Below, piece by piece: positions 1 through 6,056 of a DNA stretch of 8,347 bases. The notes under the pieces are model-generated. The model made no database searches. It was not told the DNA's origin and saw only the letters and a program-made list of their open reading frames with translations. The stretch is from assembly GCA_900321955.1 (NCBI GenBank), contig ONXX01000101.1, positions 1 to 8,347 of the forward strand, written 5' to 3'. The first letter of the stretch is position 1. The number at the start of each line of letters is the position of its first letter. Made by a program: the position numbers and the translations under genes. The DNA is from an uncultured Bacillota bacterium (GTDB taxonomy: Bacteria; Bacillota_I; Bacilli_A; Erysipelotrichales; Erysipelotrichaceae).

Positions 1-1279
1 TGTTGACGACTTCGGCATTGATGCCGGCCTTTTCCAAGACCAGCTTGCCATGCTGGCAGGCGACATCATCGTCATCGACGATCAGGACGGAGAGTTTGGA
101 CGGATCGATCTCGTTCATCGCGACATCGCTGTCCTTGCGTTTGGAATCTTCCAGCGTCACGCTGACCGTAAAAGTCGAACCCTTGCCTTTTTCACTTTGC
201 ACATCGATCGAACCGTTCATCATCTCGACGATGCTCTTGGTGATCGGCATGCCTAAACCGGTACTGCCGTATTTGGAAGTGCTGGTCACATCCTCTTGCG
301 AGAAGGTCTCAAAAATCTTCGGAATGAATTCTTTTGACATGCCGATACCGGTATCGGCGATTCGGAAAGTCAAAGCCGACTTGCCGTCAAAGCGGTTGGT
401 GCATTCCACTTCCATGGAGACCTTGCCGCCTTCCGGCGTAAACTTGACCGCATTGCCCAGGATATTGATTAAAACCTGCCGCAGCTTCATATCGTCGCCG
501 ATGTAGTAGTCATCGACATCGTTGATGATCGAACAGCTGTAATTGAGACCCTTATCCTGACACTGGCTGGAGAACATCGTGTTGATCGATTCCAGCAGTT
601 TACGGAAAGAGAATTCCTCGTGTCTGAGTGTCATTCTGCCCGATTCGATTCTGGACATATCCAGGATATCGTTGATCAGACCCAGCAGATGGTCGGCAGA
701 AGCACCGATCTTGCGCAGATACTCCTTTGTCTTTTCCGGCGTCTCCGGATCATTCAGGGCGATATTATCCAGACCGATGATCGCGTTCATCGGTGTACGG
801 ATCTCATGGGACATGTTGGATAAGAAAGCGGTCTTGGCGCGGTTGGCCCCTTCAGCCACACTTAAGGCATCACTTAAAGCCCGCTGTTGGGCAAGTGACT
901 CACGCATTTCTGCATCGATGATCGTAAAGCCGATACCGATCTCATGGACCTTATGGTCGGCCCGATCTTCGCTTCGTCTGACACCCGCGCAACGGATCAT
1001 CTCATAGTATTCCTTGCCCTTGCGGCGGACCAGATAACGATAGGCCAGGATGGTCTCTTTTTCTAAACCTTCCCGGATATTCTTCGGATTGATGAAATCC
1101 ATGAACCCCTGTCTGAATCTTTCATCGACGTATTTTTCACAATAATTCTTGAACGCCTCATAGTAGCTGAAGTGCTGGCCTTGGACGTACTTGTCTTCAT
1201 CCTCCGGATCGGAGCGGTAACAGATGGCCTCGTCATGATCGAGGTTGACGTGACTTCTCTTCTTCCAGCAACTTCTCCT
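1..1279 (-). pseudogene. Kinase half of a frameshifted hybrid histidine kinase (PAS-HisKA-HATPase-REC), partial
   Basis: Read on the minus strand in the frame whose codons begin (lowest base) at 2, 5, 8 and so on, this stretch is open from a stop at 1280-1282 to the window edge. It encodes, in order: a PAS-like segment (about 1250-920, starting NLDHDEAICYRSDPED and ending EIGIGFTIIDAEMRE); a dimerisation/phosphoacceptor helix with FLSNMSHEIRTPMN, whose His codon is 806-808; a HATPase_c domain with N box ILGNAVKFTP, G1 ADTGIGM and G2 STGLGMPITKSIVEMMNG; then the start of a receiver domain (LSVLIVDDDDVACQHG) cut off at base 1. This is a hybrid sensor kinase that would autophosphorylate on His and pass phosphate to its own receiver Asp. 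No start codon precedes the PAS segment: the first in-frame ATG is at 1100-1102, inside it. The upstream sensor ORF (1233-2327) supplies the missing N-terminus in another frame. I read the two as one disrupted gene, or one with a sequence error. Domain calls are confident; the broken state follows from the frames. Confidence 0.85.
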
Positions 1280-1282
1280 TTA
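1233..1282 (-). other. Frame-breaking junction in the hybrid kinase gene
   Basis: The sensor frame runs through EEEKSRQPRS to a TGA at 1233-1235. The kinase frame is closed upstream by TAA at 1280-1282 and becomes family-like at HVNLDHDEAICYRSD (from about 1252). The coiled coil runs almost straight into HVNLD. From memory of related kinases, a segment of roughly 15-25 residues (end of the coiled coil and first strand of the PAS-like domain) normally lies between. This therefore looks like a short internal deletion whose length is not a multiple of three, not a single-base slip. The missing length is an estimate. Confidence 0.65.
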
Positions 1283-2327
1283 AGATCAGCATTTCTTCCA
1301 TCTCTTCCTGCTTAATTCTGTTTTCCGCATCCGCTTTTTCTCTTTCCAGTTCCAGTTTGGCATTGTGTTTCATCTGCGAAACAATCAGACCAAACATGCC
1401 CAAAAGAACAATGGCCGTTAATAAGGATTGGGTCAGACTACGGCGAATGATCGCATCGGAGATCGGCGAGATGCGTTGCGAGATGACGCTCTCTCTTATC
1501 AGATAGGTCAAAAGCCAGTCGGTACCACCGACCGGTACATAGGCCAGCGTCTCCTGGATGCCGTTATAGGTAAAGGAGGTCTCACCTGCCTGACTGTTGG
1601 TAAATTCCTCGTAAAACTTCTCATAGGAATAGCCGTCATCAAAGACCGCGATCTTCATGGCTTCGATCAGGTTGTCTTCCTGCGCCAGACCGCCTAAGAC
1701 GGTGTTGGACAAGGCCACACCCTGTCTGGTGTAGATGTTACAGAAGGTTGCGGAATCTTCACGGGCATTCATCGAAACACCGGACAGCAATTCGTCCATG
1801 GCGATCTCCATGAAGGCCGCTTTCAGTTTCTTTTCTTCCAGTGTCAGATCGACCGGCATGGCAATGACCACTGACTTTTCACTGTGACTCAGATCCATGA
1901 TCGAGATTTCCGCTTCGCTGATCGTTCGGTAATCAAAGTGATAGGTATCGATATTCCGTTCAATGCCATCGGCCGTATAGATCAGCCCGTCCTCATCAAC
2001 GAAGGCGAAACGCCGCAAGGTATAGATGCGGCGTAAACGCTTCTGATACTCCTGCAGGTGGGCAGTATCGGAAAGATCTTCCTCGCTCATCATTTCGATG
2101 GCGATCTTCATATCGGCGATCTTTTCCTGCAGATTGCTTTCAACGACCTCTTCCCTTCGTCCGGCCAATTCATCCAGATACAAAAGGCTGACGCTTCTGA
2201 CGGCATCCTGGGTGTCTTTTGTGGCAGCACGACCCATAAAGATCGTCGAAAAGACCAGAATCAAAGCGACCAGCAGCGCTCCCAACAGGGACACGGTGGT
2301 CATCCTGTTATTTCTTACCTTACTCAC
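1233..2327 (-). CDS. Membrane sensor half of the same hybrid histidine kinase (364 aa, ends early by frameshift)
   Basis: The protein has a cytoplasmic start, a first membrane helix at about residues 13-32, an extracytoplasmic sensor region at about 33-298 (Cache-like by layout, with FAFVDEDGLIYTADG near 107-121), a second membrane helix at about 300-318 and a charged coiled coil at about 320-360. It then ends abruptly after EEEKSRQPRS. A coiled coil leaving the second helix is the normal signalling linker into PAS/HisKA domains, and those domains follow directly in a different frame (below 1250). The start is GTG at 2325-2327, chosen because a strong AAGGAGG (2334-2340) sits 6 bases upstream. 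It overlaps the stop of the XRE gene by 8 bases, so translation is probably coupled. As it stands the product would be a membrane sensor with no kinase. The ligand cannot be told from the sequence. The Cache assignment is an inference from topology rather than a clear motif match. Confidence 0.8.
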   Translation of the reverse strand: MSKVRNNRMTTVSLLGALLVALILVFSTIFMGRAATKDTQDAVRSVSLLYLDELAGRREEVVESNLQEKIADMKIAIEMMSEEDLSDTAHLQEYQKRLRRIYTLRRFAFVDEDGLIYTADGIERNIDTYHFDYRTISEAEISIMDLSHSEKSVVIAMPVDLTLEEKKLKAAFMEIAMDELLSGVSMNAREDSATFCNIYTRQGVALSNTVLGGLAQEDNLIEAMKIAVFDDGYSYEKFYEEFTNSQAGETSFTYNGIQETLAYVPVGGTDWLLTYLIRESVISQRISPISDAIIRRSLTQSLLTAIVLLGMFGLIVSQMKHNAKLELEREKADAENRIKQEEMEEMLILKEKLLEEEKSRQPRS

Positions 2328-2559
2328 GTCCTGCCTCCTTCTCTTCCATCGAAACCTTCTCCCCGTTTGGAAGTATGAAAGACTGGTCGAAGGTCACGCC
2401 TAAAGAATCGGCGATCGAGCGCAGTTCCCCGATCGTCAACGTATCTCTTCGTAATTTTTTATAGAAATTCTGTCTGGACTGGCCGATCCGCCTTGCCAGT
2501 TCGGCAAGCGAGACCTCTTTCTCATCACAGAGTTTCTTCACTAAATCAGCTGTATTCAT
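2320..2559 (-). CDS. Small XRE-family (Cro/C1-type) HTH regulator, 79 aa
   Basis: A single-domain DNA-binding protein. Residues about 5-57 form a five-helix Cro/C1-type HTH. The helix-turn-helix itself is near 17-36 (VSLAELARRIGQSRQNFYKK), followed by LTIGELRSIADSLGV and a short tail FILPNGEKV. I start it at ATG 2557-2559 rather than at the longer in-frame opening (2619), because a GGAG motif lies about 8 bases upstream and because a good promoter (-35 at 2614-2619, -10 at 2590-2595) would otherwise sit inside the coding region. It is the first gene of a unit whose second gene, the hybrid kinase, begins inside its end (GTGAGTAA, 8-base overlap). The palindrome between its -35 and -10 suggests autoregulation. 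No ligand or dimerisation domain is visible. The target and function are unknown beyond DNA binding. Confidence 0.85.
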   Translation of the reverse strand: MNTADLVKKLCDEKEVSLAELARRIGQSRQNFYKKLRRDTLTIGELRSIADSLGVTFDQSFILPNGEKVSMEEKEAGRE

Positions 2560-2589
2560 TGTGATTGCTCCATAAACTGTTCTACTATC

Positions 2590-2619
2590 ATTGTAAACCG
2601 TATGGTTTTCATATTTCAA
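2590..2619 (-). promoter_or_regulatory. Sigma-70-type promoter for the XRE/kinase unit
   Basis: On the minus strand, TTGAAA (2614-2619) is followed after 18 bases by TACAAT (2590-2595). Both are close to the consensus of the housekeeping sigma factor. The site lies just after the terminator of the preceding unit and about 30 bases before the XRE start codon, where a promoter is expected. No transcript data are available here, so this is a sequence call. Confidence 0.65.
2592..2611. promoter_or_regulatory. Imperfect 20-bp palindrome, candidate operator
   Basis: The plus strand reads TGTAAACCGTATGGTTTTCA. Eight of ten symmetric base pairs match, with core arms AAACC and GGTTT around GTAT. It fills most of the spacer between -35 and -10 and overlaps the -10 hexamer of the XRE promoter. 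A dimeric Cro/C1-type repressor bound here would block RNA polymerase, so self-repression by the adjacent XRE protein is the simplest reading. Binding is inferred, not shown. Confidence 0.5.
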
Positions 2620-2620
2620 C

Positions 2621-2641
2621 GAAAAAAGGACTTTTCAGTCC
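2621..2641 (-). terminator. Rho-independent terminator after the PlsC-type gene
   Basis: On the minus strand a 5-bp stem GGACT/AGTCC (2637-2641 with 2628-2632) closes a GAAA tetraloop and is followed at once by six T (2627-2622). The stop codon of the PlsC-type gene (2635-2637) lies inside the hairpin. The stem is short, but the GNRA loop and uninterrupted T-run make it a convincing terminator. It separates the acyltransferase unit from the XRE/kinase promoter. Confidence 0.8.
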
Positions 2642-3318
2642 CTCTTGCCTCTGACCTCATCCAGGCGCTCATCTTCCCTGCCGTAGAGGACATACATGTC
2701 GTAGATGATCTGCCGCAGCTTTTCATTCTCGCTTTTTAAATCGGCAGCCTTGTCGATCTTGTAAGGCTCGCCGATATACATCCTCGCATGACTCAAAAAC
2801 GGCGTGTTTTTCCCGATATTGACCGCCGGCAGTAGATAAGCGTCATTCTTTTGTGCCAGGGACACTGCCCCGTATTTAAAGGGCAGCAGGATCTCTTTTG
2901 TCCTGTTTCGGGTACCCTCCGGAAAGATGCCCAGGATGCCGCCGTTTTTTAAGATCTCATCGGCAGCCGCCATCACTTCCGGCGTATGGCGGGAACGATC
3001 CACCGGCACCGTCAGAGCCATACGAAAAAGGAAACCGAAGATGCCGTCATGAAACTTCTTGGCCGCCAGATAACGGATCGGCCGTTTCTTGTAGGCATAG
3101 GCAATGAAGACCGGATCCGAGGCATAGCGATGATTCAGCGCCAGCACCACCGGTCCATCGGGAATCTTTTCCAGGCCATAGACCTTGGGATGAAACAGAA
3201 GATAGACAAGCGGCTTGAAAAAGACCCGCAGCAGACGATAAGAAAACTCCGGTCTGTCGGCATATTCTTTGACAAACTGTTCTTCTTTTATGATTTCTCC
3301 CGTTTCTTTTTTGATCAC
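2635..3318 (-). CDS. plsC: PlsC-type 1-acyl-sn-glycerol-3-phosphate acyltransferase, 227 aa
   Basis: Family members transfer an acyl chain from acyl-ACP or acyl-phosphate to lysophosphatidate at the inner face of the membrane, making phosphatidate for phospholipids. The hallmark motifs are present: NHRYASD (H63 and D68, the HX4D catalytic pair), FPEGTRNR (132-139, binding the glycerol phosphate) and a later LLPAVNIG block near 162. A hydrophobic stretch at about 33-43 (FFKPLVYLLF) probably anchors the N-terminus. The length fits the shorter Gram-positive members. The start is GTG at 3316-3318, 4 bases after the stop of the upstream acyltransferase. No clear ribosome binding site precedes it, so it is probably translated by coupling. 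It could serve general phospholipid synthesis or a special lipid linked to its partner gene. Acyltransferase identity is firm; substrate is inferred from the family. Confidence 0.9.
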   Translation of the reverse strand: MIKKETGEIIKEEQFVKEYADRPEFSYRLLRVFFKPLVYLLFHPKVYGLEKIPDGPVVLALNHRYASDPVFIAYAYKKRPIRYLAAKKFHDGIFGFLFRMALTVPVDRSRHTPEVMAAADEILKNGGILGIFPEGTRNRTKEILLPFKYGAVSLAQKNDAYLLPAVNIGKNTPFLSHARMYIGEPYKIDKAADLKSENEKLRQIIYDMYVLYGREDERLDEVRGKRD

Positions 3319-3322
3319 GGGT

Positions 3323-5512
3323 TTATTTTACTACTTTAAACAGAAGATCCGCCATAGCCTTGCTTCCATCGGGGGAAAGGTGGATCTTATCAGCCATCAG
3401 ATACTCTTCGTGCTCTTTCAAAAGCCCGTAAAGATCGACGACCATGACGTTGTCAATGCCCAGATCCTTATTGGCCAATCCTGCATCGCAGATGTAAACC
3501 TCATGGCCTTCACAAAGCTGGGCCAGCTTTCGATAATCGCTTTCCTTGAAACCGGCATTGCGGTCAAAGACCAGAACAACCCTCTTCTCAAGAGTGCCGT
3601 TTTCCTTCGATTCACTGATCATGGCATAGAGAGAATCAAAATCAAAGTTTTCATCGTTATGGTAGACGGCATTGTCTCTGCCTTCCGCAATATAGGAATA
3701 GGCGTTGATCAGAAGATCATTGCCATAGAAGACGATCTTGCTTTCTTCCAGTTCTTTTTTGCGGTTTAAGGCATCTGCCTTGATCTGTTCGTATTTATCC
3801 AGATAGACATTGTAGACCGTATCATAGATCAGATCGGCCAGTGCATCGATGCCGTCTTCCATGACGTGGATGCCGTCATAATAGAAGTACTCCGGATGAC
3901 CCTGCGAGTATTCATTCCATCTTACGATATGCAGGTTCGGATAGTTTTGCGCAAAGACCTCAAAACGTTCATTGAATTCCGGATCATCGGCACCGACCGC
4001 ATCGATCCAGAAGACTTCCCGGTCTTCCAGTATTTCCATCATATAGGCGTTTCGCTTTTCCACGTAATCGCCGTTCACCGAAAGAGACAAAATGATCAGG
4101 TCACTCAATGTTCCTTCGGCCTTCATTTTTTCCATGATCTCATTGCCGGCATAGAGATCTCTCGAGATCTTGCCGTCAAAGTAACCGCTCGGGAAACGTT
4201 CGTACATCGCATCGGCCACATCGATCAGGATCGAATCGCCGATACCGACCACCGGCATCTTCTCCAGCAGCTGTTTGACCGCTTCCTTTTCATCCCCGAC
4301 ACTCTCAAAGATCGCATCGATCTCTGCTTCCTTCTGTTTTAAGGATTGCTCGTACTCCTTGTTTTTCTCTTCGATCAGCTTGGCGTTCTCACTTAACTTA
4401 TCTTCCAGTTCCTTCATCTCCTTGGAATAATCCTTGGCGGCAAGGAAGCGATAGAAGCCAAAGACCGAACCCAAGGCAATCAGTGAAGCCAGAATCATTC
4501 CGAATATATCTTTCCGCTTCACCATCAGCGCCCGCTTTAACAAGACCGCTGCAATGAGTGTCGTCACAATGACAAATATGGCTTTGAGCCAGATGGGAAG
4601 TCTCGTCAGATCGAATAAGAAAATAAGCGGATACTGTACCAGGTAGATTTCATAGGACAGCGACGCCAGATACAAAAGAATGGGATCGGCTTTCTTTTTC
4701 GGATCAAATAAGCTCCGGCCGTTTTCCAATACGCGCACCCCAAGCAAGGTCACCAAGCCCATCGTCAAAGCCATCTTCTCGTTTCCGGCAAAGATCGACA
4801 AGACAAACAGAAGCACCAAGTAAACGCCATAGAGGATCTCTCTGACGCTGCGCTTGCCGAAAACCAGCGGGCCGGCCTTGATATGAATCAAGGCGACAAG
4901 GCAGCCGGCAAAATAGGAGAAGAGACGATCGAAGCTGCCGTAGTAGGCTAACATCGTCTGTCCCTTGGCCAGATGTATGACAAAGACGATATAGGAAATC
5001 AAAGCCATCACAAAGAAGAAGCCCAACGGGATCAGACGGCTGTAGTTTTTCGCCAGCTTCTTCAAGCCCTTCACCAGTAACGGCATCAACAGTTCATACT
5101 GCAGCAATATGGCGATATACCACATGTGCATGAACGGCGAAGAATTGTGCCGGACAAAATAATCCTGATCGGCACTTAACTGCCAGAAATTGTTGTAGCC
5201 GAGAAGGACCGACAGAGTCTCCTTTTTTAAATTGATCCAGCTGGCGGAAGGAAGCAGACTGATCAGGGCAACGCTGCACAAGCTCACTGCCGCCAAAGGC
5301 AGGTAGATGCTTCGAAGGCGTTTCAGATAATGATCCTTTAAAGAGAAGTCCTTTTTGCGCCACAAGGAAAACAGGGTAAAATAGCCGCTCAGGACAAAAA
5401 AGACTGCCACCGGCAGATAGCCGCCTTTTAAAATGCCCACATGGTAAAGAAGTACCAGCAGGCAGCATACAAGCCGTATCAGTTCGATATATGGATCACG
5501 TTTTCTCTTCAT
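3323..5512 (-). CDS. Membrane O-acyltransferase (OafA/OatA type) with C-terminal SGNH domain and a second SGNH-like copy, 729 aa
   Basis: The protein has an integral membrane acyltransferase-3 domain at about residues 8-325, with around ten hydrophobic helices. The family's R-x10-H pair is R13 and H24 (IRLVCCLLVLLYH), and PVAVFFVLSGYF (34-45) is typical. A further helix lies at about 336-356, then a charged coiled coil at about 362-415, then an extracytoplasmic SGNH domain at about 418-568 with GIGDSIL (S427), N480 in SLSVNGD, and D546/H549 in DGIH. All catalytic residues of this first copy are present. Residues about 590-729 repeat the fold: YGNDLL, a middle RNAGF strand, and DKIHLSPDG (D708, H711), with Asp in place of the nucleophilic Ser. 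In OatA-like enzymes the membrane part passes acetyl across the membrane and the SGNH part puts it on peptidoglycan or a glycopolymer; the acceptor here is unknown. The start is ATG 5510-5512; no Shine-Dalgarno is visible. It forms a two-gene unit with the PlsC-type gene. Confidence 0.9.
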   Translation of the reverse strand: MKRKRDPYIELIRLVCCLLVLLYHVGILKGGYLPVAVFFVLSGYFTLFSLWRKKDFSLKDHYLKRLRSIYLPLAAVSLCSVALISLLPSASWINLKKETLSVLLGYNNFWQLSADQDYFVRHNSSPFMHMWYIAILLQYELLMPLLVKGLKKLAKNYSRLIPLGFFFVMALISYIVFVIHLAKGQTMLAYYGSFDRLFSYFAGCLVALIHIKAGPLVFGKRSVREILYGVYLVLLFVLSIFAGNEKMALTMGLVTLLGVRVLENGRSLFDPKKKADPILLYLASLSYEIYLVQYPLIFLFDLTRLPIWLKAIFVIVTTLIAAVLLKRALMVKRKDIFGMILASLIALGSVFGFYRFLAAKDYSKEMKELEDKLSENAKLIEEKNKEYEQSLKQKEAEIDAIFESVGDEKEAVKQLLEKMPVVGIGDSILIDVADAMYERFPSGYFDGKISRDLYAGNEIMEKMKAEGTLSDLIILSLSVNGDYVEKRNAYMMEILEDREVFWIDAVGADDPEFNERFEVFAQNYPNLHIVRWNEYSQGHPEYFYYDGIHVMEDGIDALADLIYDTVYNVYLDKYEQIKADALNRKKELEESKIVFYGNDLLINAYSYIAEGRDNAVYHNDENFDFDSLYAMISESKENGTLEKRVVLVFDRNAGFKESDYRKLAQLCEGHEVYICDAGLANKDLGIDNVMVVDLYGLLKEHEEYLMADKIHLSPDGSKAMADLLFKVVK
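3326..3745 (-). repeat. Second, degenerate SGNH-like domain (internal protein repeat)
   Basis: Residues about 590-729 line up by eye with the intact SGNH domain at about 418-568. Matching pairs are GDSILI with GNDLLI, GTLSDLIILSLSVNGDY with GTLEKRVVLVFDRNAGF, EVFWIDAVGADD with EVYICDAGLANKD, and YYDGIHVMEDGIDALADLI with MADKIHLSPDGSKAMADLL. The catalytic Ser is replaced by Asp (D599), while the Asp-x-x-His end is kept. The copy therefore probably lacks esterase or transferase activity and may bind the polymer or hold the structure. Confidence 0.65.
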
Positions 5513-5518
5513 TTTTCA

Positions 5519-5546
5519 AAACAAAAGCGAAGGATCTCTTCGCTTT
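5519..5546 (-). terminator. Hairpin after the HIT gene, probable terminator
   Basis: Perfect 9-bp arms (5538-5546 with 5524-5532) surround a 5-base loop. On the minus strand the hairpin reads AAAGCGAAG, loop, CTTCGCTTT, followed by TGTTTTG, a T-rich but interrupted tail. It lies between the HIT stop (5583) and the large acyltransferase start (5512), and would end HIT transcripts. It also lies directly after a TATAAT box, so it could instead be the 5' stem-loop of the next transcript. Confidence 0.6.
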
Positions 5547-5549
5547 CTC

Positions 5550-5555
5550 ATTATA
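5550..5555 (-). promoter_or_regulatory. TATAAT -10 box upstream of the large acyltransferase gene
   Basis: A perfect TATAAT lies 38 bases upstream of the ATG at 5512. At a 17-base spacing the -35 position reads TCCTTT, a poor match, so the promoter would be weak or helped by an activator. Transcription would begin in or just before the 9-bp hairpin at 5524-5546. Confidence 0.4.
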
Positions 5556-5582
5556 TCGGATTCGTTCGGCTAAAGGAAACGC

Positions 5583-6002
5583 TTACAGGTTGGCCTTGAT
5601 CTTATCGATGATCTCCTGATACTCCTCGTCGCTTAAGAAGCACTTCTGCGGATTCATCTCAAAGGTACCGCCCCACTCAAAGCCGTCCTTATATTTCGGA
5701 ACCAGATGGACATGCAGGTGATGGCCGGTATCGCCGTAGGCACCGTAATTGACCTTGGCCGGGTTAAAAGCTTTATGTAAAGCATTGGCAACTCTGGTCA
5801 CATCTGCCAGGAAGGCGTGCTGCTCCTCGACAGGCAGGTCGACGATCTCCGAGATGTGATCCTTATAGGCAACGACACATCTGCCCGGATGAGACTGTTC
5901 CTTGAATAAGATCAGCTGTGATACGTTCAGATCACAGATCTTGATGCCGAATTTGGCTAAGACTTCACCGCCAACGCAGTATCCGCAATTATTATCTATC
6001 AT
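5583..6002 (-). CDS. HIT-family nucleotide-binding hydrolase/transferase, 139 aa
   Basis: HIT proteins are small soluble enzymes that attack the alpha-phosphate of nucleotide conjugates such as adenosine phosphoramidates or dinucleoside polyphosphates. The signature is HHLHVHLVP, with the H-x-H-x-H triad at H95, H97 and H99; H97 is the expected nucleophile. Other family features are SHPGRCVV (37-44), which helps bind the nucleotide, and an N-terminal CGYC (C6, C9), a possible half metal site. The length is normal for the Hint/Fhit-like class. The start is ATG at 6000-6002, with GGAGG 9 bases upstream (6012-6016). It stands alone between two hairpins (6026-6056 and 5524-5546), so it is probably its own short transcript. 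A TATAAT at 6023-6028 could be its -10 box but lacks a good -35. The physiological substrate cannot be told. Confidence 0.92.
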   Translation of the reverse strand: MIDNNCGYCVGGEVLAKFGIKICDLNVSQLILFKEQSHPGRCVVAYKDHISEIVDLPVEEQHAFLADVTRVANALHKAFNPAKVNYGAYGDTGHHLHVHLVPKYKDGFEWGGTFEMNPQKCFLSDEEYQEIIDKIKANL

Positions 6003-6025
6003 TTTTAATATCCTCCGCTTTCATT

Positions 6026-6056
6026 ATAAAAGAAAAGGTCTCTTTCAAGGGACCTT
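6026..6056 (-). terminator. Rho-independent terminator after the transketolase/isomerase unit
   Basis: On the minus strand AAGGTC (6056-6051) pairs with GACCTT (6040-6035). The 10 bases between can extend the stem by a further CTT/AAG pairing after one mismatch. The hairpin is followed by TTCTTTTAT. The stop codon of the original isomerase frame (6055-6057) overlaps the base of the stem, as expected for a terminator tight against the last gene of an operon. Confidence 0.75.

Noticed and set aside
3..1007. Open frames on the plus strand (3-506 and 579-1007)
   Set aside because: They lie opposite the kinase half, whose minus-strand translation carries HisKA, HATPase and receiver motifs. The plus-strand products are Ser/Leu/Ile-rich with no recognisable motif.
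2560..2619. Longer start (2619) for the XRE gene giving 99 residues
   Set aside because: The extra 20 residues do not resemble the family, they lie over a good promoter, and the internal ATG at 2557-2559 has a proper ribosome binding site.
3418..3615. Short minus-strand open frame inside the large acyltransferase gene
   Set aside because: It is in another frame of a gene with clear SGNH-like motifs and has no motif of its own.
6023..6028. TATAAT as a firm promoter for the HIT gene
   Set aside because: It overlaps the T-tract of the terminator. At 17 bases upstream only CCCTTG is found, and a TTGAAA is 14 bases away, which is too close. Kept only as a possibility within the HIT entry.
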